64,000 bases of DNA, from NCBI GenBank assembly GCA_030068525.1, contig JASJOS010000001.1, positions 744,001-808,000 of the forward strand, read 5' to 3'. Position 1 is the first letter of the stretch. Every line of letters begins with the position of its first letter. This stretch comes from Xanthocytophaga flava. Lineage in GTDB: Bacteria > Bacteroidota > Bacteroidia > Cytophagales > 172606-1. The position numbers were made by a program, and so were the translations under genes. Shown here in pieces: positions 46,130 through 55,697 of the stretch. The notes under the pieces were generated by a model. It saw only the letters and a program-made list of their open reading frames with translations, ran no database searches and had not been told where the DNA came from.

Positions 46130-47239
46130 ATGGTAGCACAATTTATCTTCACTACTCAAATGCCAGCTACCAAAGAATATCCTTTCTATCTGAAAACGAC
46201 TGTTATCCTTTTCGGAATCATCCTTTTTTCCTATATCCTGTTTACGATTCGGGATATACTCATTCCACTGGCATTTGCTGTGGTGATATCCATTCTGCTC
46301 AATCCAGTATATATCCGGTTTCGCCGATGGAAAACACCACCTGTTGTAGCGATTACCCTGACTTTACTCCTTGCCATACTAGTGTTGGGAGGTATTCTTT
46401 TCTTTCTGGGTACACAGTTGTCACTTTTCAGTGATACCTTCCCTATGCTGAAACAGAAACTAATGCAGATCATCACGGAATCTCAGCACTGGCTACAGGA
46501 ACGGTTTAATATATCTGCAAAAAAACAGGCCGAATACCTGAACAAAGGTGTAGAGGGTGGAACTGCTATGGTTGGGCAAACATTGGGAACGGCGATTGGT
46601 ATGCTGGGGATATTTTTTCTGATTCCTGTGTATGTGTTTTTGTTTCTCTACTACAAGTCTCTGATCCTTAATTTTATTTATGAGGTATTTGCCGAAGAGA
46701 ACTCCAACCATGTCGGAGAAATTCTGAATCAGACTAAAACAGCTATTCAAAGTTATATGGTTGGCCTGATGCTGGAGATGGTCATTGTGGCGGTCATGAA
46801 TTCCGTTGCCCTACTCCTATTAGGCGTCGACTATGCTATCTTATTAGGTGTAATAGGCGCTATTCTCAATCTAATCCCTTACATTGGTGGTATTATTGCC
46901 ATTGCATTACCAGTGCTGATGGCTACTGTGACTAAAGATGGGTATACCACCCAACTGGGTATATTGGCGGCTTATGCATTGATTCAATTTATTGATAATA
47001 ACATTCTGGTTCCACGTATTGTATCCTCCAAAGTAGAAATCAATGCATTGGTTTCAATCATTGTGGTTCTGTTAGGTGGAGCTGTATGGGGTGTATCCGG
47101 TATGTTCCTTTCTATTCCTCTGGTAGCGATTCTAAAAATCATTTTTGACCGGATTCCTGATCTCAAACCCTGGGGTAAACTACTAGGGGACGACATTCCG
47201 AATAACCACAAAGGACAACTCTGGAAGCGAAAACGCTAG
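46130..47239 (+). CDS. AI-2E family transporter (PerM/TqsA-like)
   Basis: Membrane protein of 369 residues with about seven or eight helices. The family pattern is present: TIRDILIPLAFAVVISILLNPVY near the N-terminus, GMLGIFFLIPVYVFLFLYYKSLIL in the middle, and the conserved C-terminal half LLLGVDYAILLGVIGAILNLIPYIGGIIA...LIQFIDNNILVPRIV...GMFLSIPLVAILKIIFD. Despite the name, few members transport autoinducer 2; others are sodium/proton antiporters, so the substrate is open. ATG codons at 46130 and 46157 are both possible. It is upstream of yiaK by 108 bp. Confidence 0.93.
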   Translation: MVAQFIFTTQMPATKEYPFYLKTTVILFGIILFSYILFTIRDILIPLAFAVVISILLNPVYIRFRRWKTPPVVAITLTLLLAILVLGGILFFLGTQLSLFSDTFPMLKQKLMQIITESQHWLQERFNISAKKQAEYLNKGVEGGTAMVGQTLGTAIGMLGIFFLIPVYVFLFLYYKSLILNFIYEVFAEENSNHVGEILNQTKTAIQSYMVGLMLEMVIVAVMNSVALLLLGVDYAILLGVIGAILNLIPYIGGIIAIALPVLMATVTKDGYTTQLGILAAYALIQFIDNNILVPRIVSSKVEINALVSIIVVLLGGAVWGVSGMFLSIPLVAILKIIFDRIPDLKPWGKLLGDDIPNNHKGQLWKRKR

Positions 47240-47347
47240 ACAGTCCATATAATTGTCATGTATAAGTTTACAGTAAACTTGAGTTTTTAAAAGATCATCG
47301 CTTATTTGTATTGCTGATTACAGACTTATCACTTCAACCCACAATTC

Positions 47348-48331
47348 ATGCGCATTCCCTTTACCCAACTGGAAAAGGAGTTCAAAAGAGTATTACTCAA
47401 ACTAGACTTTCCAGAAGAACGAGCAGCTTTCTGTGCACATATTTTTGCGTCCAATAGCCGGGATGGTGTGTATTCTCACGGACTCAATCGATTCCCCACA
47501 TTTGTGGAATTCGTAAAAGAAGGTCTGGTAAACCCAAATGCAGAACCTGAAAGGATTCAACAATTTGGCGCAACGGAAACCTGGAATGGTCATCGGGCAC
47601 CAGGTATGTACAATGCCTCAATGGCAATGAATCGGGCTATTGCACTTGCCAAAGAATATGGTATTGGCTGTGTAGCCTTACAGAATACCAGTCACTGGAT
47701 GCGTGGGGGTACGTATGGCTGGCAGGCAGCTGATGCCGGATGTATTGGGGTTTGCTTTACCAATGCGTTAGCTAGCATGGCAGCCTGGGGTGGCGTTGAA
47801 CCTACATTAGGTAATAATCCACTGGTTATTGCTGTACCACGTGCAGAAGGTCATGTTGTACTGGATATGGCGATGTCACAGTTTTCGTATGGCAAGATGC
47901 AGGAATATCAACTGGAAAACAAACAACTTCCGTTTCCGGGTGGCTATGATGATGAGGGTAAACTAAGTTATGATCCAGCTGTCATACGCAAAAACAAACG
48001 GGGTTTGCCTATTGGGTTCTGGAAAGGAAGTGGACTGGCGATGATACTGGACATTTTGCTGGTAGCATTGAGTGGTGGACGATCTACCGCAAAAATTACA
48101 GCAGATGGAAAAGAATTTGGTGTCTCTCAATGTTTTATTGCCATTCATCGTCCGGATTTACATAAAAGCCTCATCGAAGAAGTCTTGAAATATGTTAAAA
48201 GCAGTACACCCGCAGACCCAACAAAACCTATTGTTTATCCGGGCGAGAACACACTGAAAACAAGAATACAAAGTGAAAGGGAGGGGGTACTGGTTAATGA
48301 AGAAATGTGGGAGAAACTACAGAACATGTAA
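47348..48331 (+). CDS. yiaK: 2,3-diketo-L-gulonate reductase / 3-dehydro-L-gulonate 2-dehydrogenase, YiaK-like
   Basis: NAD(P)-dependent oxidoreductase of the malate/L-sulfolactate dehydrogenase family, 327 residues. It matches the E. coli YiaK pattern along its length: SRDGVYSHGLNRFPTFV, GIGCVALQNTSHWMRGGTYGWQAADAG, LGNNPLVIAVP, DMAMSQFSYGKMQ, LPFPGGYDDEGKLSYDP, KRGLPIGFWKGSGLAMILD and GVSQCFIAIH. The reaction belongs to breakdown of ascorbate/gulonate-type sugar acids, though no other gene of that pathway is nearby. Its stop directly abuts the stop of the convergent TPR gene. Confidence 0.9.
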   Translation: MRIPFTQLEKEFKRVLLKLDFPEERAAFCAHIFASNSRDGVYSHGLNRFPTFVEFVKEGLVNPNAEPERIQQFGATETWNGHRAPGMYNASMAMNRAIALAKEYGIGCVALQNTSHWMRGGTYGWQAADAGCIGVCFTNALASMAAWGGVEPTLGNNPLVIAVPRAEGHVVLDMAMSQFSYGKMQEYQLENKQLPFPGGYDDEGKLSYDPAVIRKNKRGLPIGFWKGSGLAMILDILLVALSGGRSTAKITADGKEFGVSQCFIAIHRPDLHKSLIEEVLKYVKSSTPADPTKPIVYPGENTLKTRIQSEREGVLVNEEMWEKLQNM

Positions 48332-49765
48332 TTACTCTTTTACATCAGATAAATCATGGCGGTCAAATCCGCCTTTTTCTTCTAAAAGTCTGGATATTTC
48401 ACGAGTTAGCTTATCCAAATCTTCAGTAGATGTTACCAGATGGTCAATCAATTGATTAAAACCGGTTGAATCATCTTCGAAAGGCATAATATTCAGCAAG
48501 CCCTGAAGACGACTCACATACAACCGCAATTTATGGGAATTAATAAACGCATATTCCCGAAGTTGTTCATTCTGTTTTTGCAAATCCTGCGTTCTGCGAA
48601 TGACCAGTTCTTCCAGATTCTGATTTACAGAAGAAAGAGTATCGTTCAACAGTTTAAGCTCTTTCTTCTGCTCTTCAATCTCCTCATTTCTCTTGCCTAG
48701 CAATTGGATCAATCGCTGATGCCGTTGTTTCTGATAATAAAACAAAATAGCTAACGAAGCAAGCAATATGCTGACTAACCCAAAAATAGTAAGTTGCAGA
48801 TGACGTTCTTTGGTTAAATGTGCAATATGCTCTTCTTTCTGTGCTACCTCATATCGGGTTGAGATATCGGCAATAGTTTGTGTCTGGTTATCTGAAAATA
48901 AAGTATCAGTGGCCTCTACCTGCAAACTACGATAATAAAAAGCCTGTTTAAAGTCATCAATTGCAGCATATAATTCAGAAAGAGTCAGAGATGCCTCCTT
49001 GATTCGAATCCATTGTTTGTATTGTTGGGCAATCTGCAAACTTCGTAAAGAAAGGGCTATCGCTTTGTGGTATTCTTTCTTTCTCTGATAACAAATGGCT
49101 ATATTGTTAAGTGTAGTAGGCAACAATTCCATTTTATTCAGCCTTTCTTTCTCTGCCAGTGCCTTTTCCAAATAGATCAGTGCAGTGTCTGACTCATTGA
49201 TCAACACATAGGAATAACCTATGTTGTTAAGCAACCGTATTATCTCCTCTGTATCATGCAGTGATTCACTTACTTCCAAAGCTTGCTGATAGGCATGTAA
49301 AGCCTGAGGGTATTCCTTTTTGTTAAAGTAAATACCTCCCATACTATGAAGTGCATAGGCATACTCTTTAAAATAACTAAGTTTCTGAGCCAGATTGGCT
49401 GCTTTCTGATAACAGGCAATACTCTTATCAAACATACGTTGTTTTTCCAGTATACGGCCAATATTCATATTGCTCACCATACTACCTTTGGGGTATTGAT
49501 TCACTTCAGACATAAGCAATGCCTGTTGGCTATATTCCATGGCTTTTGCATCATCAAAACTCAGATAGACTTTGCCTATATTGTTTAATACTTTGATATA
49601 GGTTGTATCACCAACCCGGCTAGCTTCCAGTATATTTTTGAGACTGTCTATTTTCTTTTGAGGAGTACTTGCAGCATGGCGAGTCTGTGCCACAAGAGGC
49701 AGAATACCAAAGAACCATACTATGTATAGAAAGAGTTTCTTCATTTTCCTGATATCAGGATTCAT
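48332..49765 (-). CDS. TPR protein with C-terminal isolated histidine-kinase DHp domain
   Basis: Protein of 477 residues with a signal-like N-terminal helix (KLFLYIVWFFGILPLVAQ) and about six or seven tetratricopeptide repeats (residues about 35-300). One membrane helix (LTIFGLVSILLASLAILFYY, about 325-345), a coiled coil (QLLGKRNEEIEEQKKELKLLNDTLSS) and a C-terminal two-helix segment with REYAFINSHKLRLYVSRLQGLL follow. The SHKLR histidine and second helix (TSTEDLDKLTREISRLLEEK) match the dimerisation/phospho-acceptor region of Bacteroidota TPR histidine kinases. The protein ends there, so the ATP-binding catalytic domain is missing. It may accept phosphate from another kinase, act as a dominant partner, or be a truncated kinase. 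Confidence 0.85.
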   Translation of the reverse strand: MNPDIRKMKKLFLYIVWFFGILPLVAQTRHAASTPQKKIDSLKNILEASRVGDTTYIKVLNNIGKVYLSFDDAKAMEYSQQALLMSEVNQYPKGSMVSNMNIGRILEKQRMFDKSIACYQKAANLAQKLSYFKEYAYALHSMGGIYFNKKEYPQALHAYQQALEVSESLHDTEEIIRLLNNIGYSYVLINESDTALIYLEKALAEKERLNKMELLPTTLNNIAICYQRKKEYHKAIALSLRSLQIAQQYKQWIRIKEASLTLSELYAAIDDFKQAFYYRSLQVEATDTLFSDNQTQTIADISTRYEVAQKEEHIAHLTKERHLQLTIFGLVSILLASLAILFYYQKQRHQRLIQLLGKRNEEIEEQKKELKLLNDTLSSVNQNLEELVIRRTQDLQKQNEQLREYAFINSHKLRLYVSRLQGLLNIMPFEDDSTGFNQLIDHLVTSTEDLDKLTREISRLLEEKGGFDRHDLSDVKE

Positions 49766-50076
49766 TCTGAGGATATCAGAGGAATTTTGCTACTATTACC
49801 TATTTTTCTTAACCATAGTTGCCTGAATACAAAAAACTAAATGGTAAAAAGGCACTAATTTTCCATATTAACAAGAAACGTCCATTTTTTTCAAACACGT
49901 CCATATAGATACATTTTACTATCTCAAATCAGAAACTCGTTTTCAGTTAATTAGCTTACTCTATTAAATAACTAGACTTTATTTTGTAGTAAGAAAGAAT
50001 CCTGTTCCAAAACGTTGGGCATCCGTATATTTTTCTCTATTTTGCTTCCTTCCCTACCACAATCAAACCTTATCCA
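49766..50076. other. Divergent intergenic region
   Basis: 311 bp between the starts of the TPR protein and the peptidase. I see no RNA gene, operator or clear promoter box. Confidence 0.5.
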
Positions 50077-52335
50077 ATGTATATGAAGAAGATTTATCTG
50101 TTTTGCCTGCTTTTGGGTCCAGTGCTGTCATTTGCACAAAGCAAAAGCATTTATGGTTACACACCACAATCTGCCTCAGCAGAATTAAAATGGGAAGAAC
50201 AGTTTGACAGTTATCTCAAAGCTTCTAATCTGGATAGCTGGATGAAAAGACTGGCAGGCCGTCCACATCATCTGGGGTCTGCTTACGGAAAAGCAAACGC
50301 AGAATTTATGCGTGACCTATTTAAAAGCTGGGGATTTGATGCTGAGATCGAAACTTATCAGGTCTTATTTCCAACACCTAAGATTCGGGTACTGGAAATG
50401 ACGTCTCCGCAAAAATTCAAGGCCAAACTATCTGAACCTGCCTTGAAAGAGGATGCCACTTCCGGACAAACCAGTGAGCAGCTACCTGTATATAACTGCT
50501 GGTCACCTGATGGTGAAGTAACGGCCGAACTGGTATTTGTGAACTATGGTGTGCCAGATGACTATGAACAACTTGAACGACTGGGAATAGATGTAAAAGG
50601 AAAAATTGTTATTGCCAAATATGGAGGCTCCTGGCGTGGTATCAAACCTAAAGTTGCTCAGGAGCATGGAGCTATCGGATGTATCATTTATTCTGACCCA
50701 AAAGAAGATGGTTATTTTCAGGGTGATGTATATCCTAAAGGACCATTCCGTAGTGCAGCAGGAGCACAACGGGGTTCTGTAGAAGATATGCCTATCTATC
50801 CGGGAGATCCTCTGACACCTGGCTATGGCGCTACTCCGGATGCCAAACGACTTGATCGCAGCGAAGCGGCCAATCTGCTTAAGATCCCTGTTCTCCCTAT
50901 TTCCTATGGAGATGCCCAACCATTGCTGGCAGCTTTAACAGGTCCTGTAGCCCCTGAAAAATGGAGAGGCGCATTGCCTATTACCTATCATATAGGTCCA
51001 GGTCCTGCCAAAGTACATCTAAAACTTTCGTTCGACTGGAAACTTGTTCCTTGTTACAATGTGATTGCGAAATTGAAAGGCAGCGAATTTCCTGATCAAT
51101 GGGTGATCAGAGGCAATCACCATGATGCGTGGGTAAATGGAGCAGATGACCCAATCAGTGGCATGGTAGCCGTACTTGAAGAAGCCCGAGCAGTTGGTGA
51201 ACTGGTAAAGGCTGGCTGGAAGCCCAAAAGAACACTGGTATACTGCGCCTGGGATGGTGAAGAACCTTCACTGATTGGTTCTACTGAATGGGCAGAACAC
51301 CATGCAGCAGAGCTTCAGCAAAAAGCGGTAGCCTACATCAACTCAGATGGCAATGGCAGAGGTTTTCTGTTTGCTGGTGGATCACATTCACTGGAAACGC
51401 TTGTCAGTGAAATTGCCCGTGATGTTACAGATCCTCAAACAGGAATCAGTATTCTGGAACGCAGCAAATCACTTCAACTTACTCACGCTGCCACCACAAA
51501 AAACAAAAAAGAGCTGTTAGCCAAAAAGAACTTAACCATAGGTGCACTAGGGTCTGGTTCAGACTACACTCCTTTTATTCAACATTTGGGTATTCCGTCA
51601 CTTAACCTGGGTTTTGGAGGGGAAAGCGAAAGTGGTGACTACCATTCTATCTATGATTCGTATGACATGTACAAACGATTTAAAGATCCCAAATTTGCCT
51701 ATGGTATTGCCCTTGTTAAAACGGGTGGCAGGGCTACACTACGACTTGCCAATGCAGATATTCTTCCTTTTGATTTTAAATCCTTCCATAAAACACTAAA
51801 TACCTATCTGGGAGAGGTGACTACATTGCTGGAAACGTTACGGGAATCAACAGATGTTGAGAATCAACTGATATCAGAGAAACGTTATGTATATGCTGCA
51901 GATCCTACAGAGAAATACATTCCTCCCACAGCTAAGTCGGTAGTACCGTATCTGAATTTTGCCAGTCTTCAGAATGCAGTGGCTGGATTGGAAAAAGCAG
52001 CTAGCCAGTATAGCGATGTACAAGTAGCCAGTATCAAAGCAGGTACCAACTGGACTCCGCTAAACCCTTCGTTGTATCGCGCAGAACAGAAATTATTATC
52101 AGACAAAGGCTTACCTCGCCGTCCCTGGTATAAACATACAATTTATGCTCCTGGTTTCTATACCGGATATGGTGTAAAGACACTTCCAGGTGTACGGGAA
52201 GCGATTGAACAACGCAACTGGGAAGAAGCACAGGAACAGATTGAAATTGCAGCTAAATCCATTCAGGCTTATACAGAGGCTATCAATGCGGTATCCTCTC
52301 AGGTAAATCCTGCTGGTGTGAGTGGTGGCAAGTAA
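50077..52335 (+). CDS. M28-family peptidase, glutamate carboxypeptidase II-like
   Basis: Secreted zinc peptidase of 752 residues with signal peptide (KKIYLFCLLLGPVLSFAQ). Layout follows glutamate carboxypeptidase II/transferrin-receptor-like proteins: an N-terminal segment, a PA insert (VFVNYGVPDDYEQLERLGIDVKGKIVIAKYGGSWRGIKPKVAQEHGAIGCIIYSDPK), the M28 core and a C-terminal dimerisation domain. Zinc ligands fit the family: GNHHDAWVNGADDPISG, CAWDGEEPSLIGSTEW, YINSDGNGRG and DYHSIYDSYDMY. It probably trims peptides outside the cytoplasm. The terminator hairpin of repeat copy D follows. Confidence 0.94.
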   Translation: MYMKKIYLFCLLLGPVLSFAQSKSIYGYTPQSASAELKWEEQFDSYLKASNLDSWMKRLAGRPHHLGSAYGKANAEFMRDLFKSWGFDAEIETYQVLFPTPKIRVLEMTSPQKFKAKLSEPALKEDATSGQTSEQLPVYNCWSPDGEVTAELVFVNYGVPDDYEQLERLGIDVKGKIVIAKYGGSWRGIKPKVAQEHGAIGCIIYSDPKEDGYFQGDVYPKGPFRSAAGAQRGSVEDMPIYPGDPLTPGYGATPDAKRLDRSEAANLLKIPVLPISYGDAQPLLAALTGPVAPEKWRGALPITYHIGPGPAKVHLKLSFDWKLVPCYNVIAKLKGSEFPDQWVIRGNHHDAWVNGADDPISGMVAVLEEARAVGELVKAGWKPKRTLVYCAWDGEEPSLIGSTEWAEHHAAELQQKAVAYINSDGNGRGFLFAGGSHSLETLVSEIARDVTDPQTGISILERSKSLQLTHAATTKNKKELLAKKNLTIGALGSGSDYTPFIQHLGIPSLNLGFGGESESGDYHSIYDSYDMYKRFKDPKFAYGIALVKTGGRATLRLANADILPFDFKSFHKTLNTYLGEVTTLLETLRESTDVENQLISEKRYVYAADPTEKYIPPTAKSVVPYLNFASLQNAVAGLEKAASQYSDVQVASIKAGTNWTPLNPSLYRAEQKLLSDKGLPRRPWYKHTIYAPGFYTGYGVKTLPGVREAIEQRNWEEAQEQIEIAAKSIQAYTEAINAVSSQVNPAGVSGGK

Positions 52336-52370
52336 TAGACATACATGAGTCATCCCGAAATTGGATGAAA

Positions 52371-52685
52371 GGAAAACCCAAGCCTATATTTTTGAAAATA
52401 GGCTTGGGTTTATTTTTCAGAAAGCTCTCTTTCTGAGTTTTATTATTGTTCCTTACTTCACTCTACTTGTAGCTCCTTCATTTTTCGCTTGCCCAAAAAA
52501 CAGGGCACCAAACGAGAGTTTGGTGAGCCAGATTTGCGTGTGAGCAAAAAGGGCACTTTCTGCCGAACCTCCAACCCACAAAACCGGGGCTTTCCTCGCG
52601 GCAGAAAGATTGCCTGCGCACAGACACAACCGTTCGCGTTTAAAGGTATATTGGCTCTCTTTGTAGCTTTTTCCTTAAACTTTAG
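52371..52685 (+). repeat. Interspersed structured repeat, copy D (complete forward copy)
   Basis: The most complete forward copy, between the convergent peptidase and DUF2723 genes. It has the 5' hairpin (52374-52411), TTATTTTTCAGAAAGCTCTC arm, TGCTTGCCC-like H1 region (weak here), H2 ACCAAACGAGAGTTTGGT (52507-52524), the long stem CTTTCTGCCG/CGGCAGAAAG (52556-52565 with 52599-52608), and the GGCTCTCTTTGTAGC end near 52665. Confidence 0.82.
52374..52411 (+). terminator. Terminator after the GCPII-like gene (5' hairpin of copy D)
   Basis: Perfect 14-bp stem AAACCCAAGCCTAT/ATAGGCTTGGGTTT followed by ATTTTTCAG; nearly the same sequence as the hairpin in copy B. Confidence 0.75.
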
Positions 52686-52736
52686 AATGATTCATATTAA
52701 AGCACTATTCAATTAGTACTATAAATATCTCTTTAT

Positions 52737-55697
52737 TTAGTTCTGCCAAACATTTAACTCTTTTTCCAGCAAAGCTTCATAACGTGTGGCATCGGGGTGG
52801 TTGGCTTCTTTGAAAGCTGCAGCTACCTGATTAAGGATATACAGGTTAGTCCGGATCGCCTGCTGATCTTTGCTCTTTTCTTCCCAGTAGTAAGCCAGAT
52901 TCTGTTCTGCGTTATGTGTCAGGCGTTTGGCCAGTTGTTCTGCTTTTTGCTTCTCTCCTACCTGAAGTAAAGGAGCCACATACAACGAACAGATCTGGTC
53001 ATCATGAAAAATCTCATTAGGCATTATTCCCAATGAACGCATCAATACCTCACGCGCTTTTTTAGGTTGGTTTTCAGCCATTAGTTGTTGTGCCAATGTC
53101 AGGAAAGCTAATCGACTTGCTACCAGTCTTTCTCCGCGACATGTTTCATCATGGTATACATTTGGATCATTTTGTCCACGCCACTGAGACTTATTCATCA
53201 GGTTATTATAGGCAATATCTGAATTCAGGAAGCCGTCTTCTGCCTGAGGTACTTCTACTGGTAACAATCGGCATACTACCCCTTCCAGTTGAGTATGTTT
53301 CATCAGGTTGTACTGGTTAGGCAGTTGTGTAGTAGTAAAGTACACCGGACGCTTCCAGTCATTTTGTGCCAAGATATCCAGAAATACCAAATCATCTTTA
53401 TAGATATGTTTTTTAGGCAGTTCTATTAGCATCTGATCAGATAGCAGACTGGTCAAAGCAGTTGGGATCTGACCAGATTTTACAATAGCTTCTTTATCCA
53501 GTGGCAAGTATAGCTTAGGAGTAGGAAGTGTATTAATCGTCTCTCCACTATCCAATGTCACTTTCAGTGCTGGATTATCTTCCCGGATAAGCCGTATATA
53601 TTCTTTCAGATTAATGCCATCTTTCACAGTAGGATTTTCATAAAACAAAATCTGATTGTTTACATACGAAACATAGTTCTTCTTTTCCAGAGAAATAGGC
53701 ATAGCAGGTGTACGCCCCAGGCTTTGTTTGAGATAGTCAATGTACCAGTCAGTTCCCATAAACTGAGAAATCACTACCCGTACATCCGGACGAATACCTT
53801 CTACTTCCTGTGCATATAATAATGGGTAGGTATCATTGTCACCAGTTGTGAAAAGAATGGCATTGGGAGCACAGGACTCCAACATATTCTTAGCCGAATC
53901 AAGAGCCATGTAACGGCCTGTACGATCATGATCATCCCAGTTCTCTTTTACCATCAGAACAGGTACAGCCAGACATAAACTTCCAATCAATACAGGTCTC
54001 AAAACTTCCTGCTTTACAATAGACTTTATCCATTCAGACAAGGCCATTACCCCCAGTCCGATCCAGATGGCAAATGCATAAAATGATCCTACATAGATGT
54101 AATCCCGTTCACGTGGCTCTACAGGAGGTGGATTCAGGTAAATAATCAGGGCAATGCCTGTCATAAAAAACAGCAGCCCTGTAAATGCACCAACCTGACG
54201 GTTACGTTGAATGACAAAGAATAGTCCGATTAATCCCAAAAACAGAGGCAGGCCATAAAAACGGTTATGCGCTTTATTTTCGGATAAAACCGGAGGCAAA
54301 GTGTCTTTGGAATGGAATGTAGTATGCCAGCCAGCTCCTACCTCATCGCTATCACGGCCTACGAAATTCCAGAGAAAATACCGGACATAGAAATAACCAA
54401 TCTGCTGCTTGAAGAAATACGAAAACTGATGTGCCAGTGCCGGATTCTCACCTTCACGCAATCCTGTTATATTCCGGTATAACTGAGGATGGCGACGGCT
54501 TTCATCATCACTATATAACCGAGGGAAAAGTGTCATCTTGCGAGGATCGTATTTGGGTACCAGACGCTGACTATACGATTCATATTTGTGCTCACCCTTT
54601 ATATAAATAGGACTTCCTTTTTCTATTTCTACCACACCCGCTGTAAAGTTAGGTCCATACAGCAAAGGACGGGCAGCCCCATACTGTTCCATATTCATGT
54701 AATACATAAACCCTGAAAGATCTTTTGGGTTATTCAGATTAAACGTAGGATTAAAATTGGCTCTTACTACCAGCATTACATACGAAGAATAGCCAATCAG
54801 AATAAAAGTAAAGCCTAGCAAAACAGTATTCAGCACTACTTTCTGCTTCCTTACAGAATACCAGATACCATATAGTAAAGCACTGACACACAAAACAGTA
54901 AATACAATGGCTCCGCTATTAAACGGAAGCCCTAAAGTATTTACAAAGAAAATGTCCATTTTCCCTGCTATTCCAGGCAATTCCGTACGCATTACATTCA
55001 TCACAAACAATAAGGCTATACCCGAAACAATCAGAGTGAGTATCGCGCCTTTCCATGTGGGTGTAAATTTCCGGAAATAGAAAATCAATGCCAGTGCAGG
55101 TAAGGTAACTAAATTGAGCAAATGTGTACCAATAGATAAACCAATCACATACGCAATCAGCAACAACCATCGATTGGCGGCAGCGGAATCATCAATCAGT
55201 TCCCACTTCAGCATAGCCCATACAACAAAAGCTGTAAACAGAGAAGATAAAGCATATACTTCTGACTCTACTGCCGAAAACCAGAATGAATCAGAAAAAG
55301 TATACACCAATGAACCAACCACTCCAGCCATCATCAAACCTATAGTTTGCCCAATACTATATTCTGTCACAGGGGTTGTGATAAGTTTTCGTCCCAGTAA
55401 AGTAATAGTCCAGAATAAAAATAAGATCGTAAAGGCACTGCTTAAGGCAGATAACACATTCATCCAGTAAGCGACCTGTGAAGAATCAGAAGCCAGTGCA
55501 TCTGTAAAAAGATGGGCTACCAGCAGAAAGAAAGGTGCTCCGGGTGGGTGTCCGATCAACAGTTTATGGGCAGCAGCGATAAACTCTCCACAATCCCAGA
55601 AAGAAACTGTTGGTTCGACTGTACGAACATAGGTTACCGCAGCTATTGCAAAAACAGCCCAGCCAGTCAGGTTGTTAATTTTTCGGAAAGAGTACAT
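52737..55697 (-). CDS. DUF2723 / GT117 membrane protein (PMT-like O-glycosyltransferase)
   Basis: Protein of 986 residues. The N-terminal two thirds hold about twelve helices with the DUF2723 signature EPTVSFWDCGEFIAAAHKLLIGHPPGAPFFLL; the acidic residues in the first loop (Asp/Glu in WDCGEF) correspond to the catalytic DE-type motif of protein O-mannosyltransferases, and the family has been placed in GT117. An extracytoplasmic domain follows (ILFTTGDNDTYPLLYAQEVEGIRPDVRVV...), then a C-terminal TPR-like region (AEQLAKRLTHNAEQNLAYYWEEKSK). Probable role is transfer of sugars to exported proteins or envelope glycans; no direct evidence. Monocistronic. Confidence 0.92.
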   Translation of the reverse strand: MYSFRKINNLTGWAVFAIAAVTYVRTVEPTVSFWDCGEFIAAAHKLLIGHPPGAPFFLLVAHLFTDALASDSSQVAYWMNVLSALSSAFTILFLFWTITLLGRKLITTPVTEYSIGQTIGLMMAGVVGSLVYTFSDSFWFSAVESEVYALSSLFTAFVVWAMLKWELIDDSAAANRWLLLIAYVIGLSIGTHLLNLVTLPALALIFYFRKFTPTWKGAILTLIVSGIALLFVMNVMRTELPGIAGKMDIFFVNTLGLPFNSGAIVFTVLCVSALLYGIWYSVRKQKVVLNTVLLGFTFILIGYSSYVMLVVRANFNPTFNLNNPKDLSGFMYYMNMEQYGAARPLLYGPNFTAGVVEIEKGSPIYIKGEHKYESYSQRLVPKYDPRKMTLFPRLYSDDESRRHPQLYRNITGLREGENPALAHQFSYFFKQQIGYFYVRYFLWNFVGRDSDEVGAGWHTTFHSKDTLPPVLSENKAHNRFYGLPLFLGLIGLFFVIQRNRQVGAFTGLLFFMTGIALIIYLNPPPVEPRERDYIYVGSFYAFAIWIGLGVMALSEWIKSIVKQEVLRPVLIGSLCLAVPVLMVKENWDDHDRTGRYMALDSAKNMLESCAPNAILFTTGDNDTYPLLYAQEVEGIRPDVRVVISQFMGTDWYIDYLKQSLGRTPAMPISLEKKNYVSYVNNQILFYENPTVKDGINLKEYIRLIREDNPALKVTLDSGETINTLPTPKLYLPLDKEAIVKSGQIPTALTSLLSDQMLIELPKKHIYKDDLVFLDILAQNDWKRPVYFTTTQLPNQYNLMKHTQLEGVVCRLLPVEVPQAEDGFLNSDIAYNNLMNKSQWRGQNDPNVYHDETCRGERLVASRLAFLTLAQQLMAENQPKKAREVLMRSLGIMPNEIFHDDQICSLYVAPLLQVGEKQKAEQLAKRLTHNAEQNLAYYWEEKSKDQQAIRTNLYILNQVAAAFKEANHPDATRYEALLEKELNVWQN

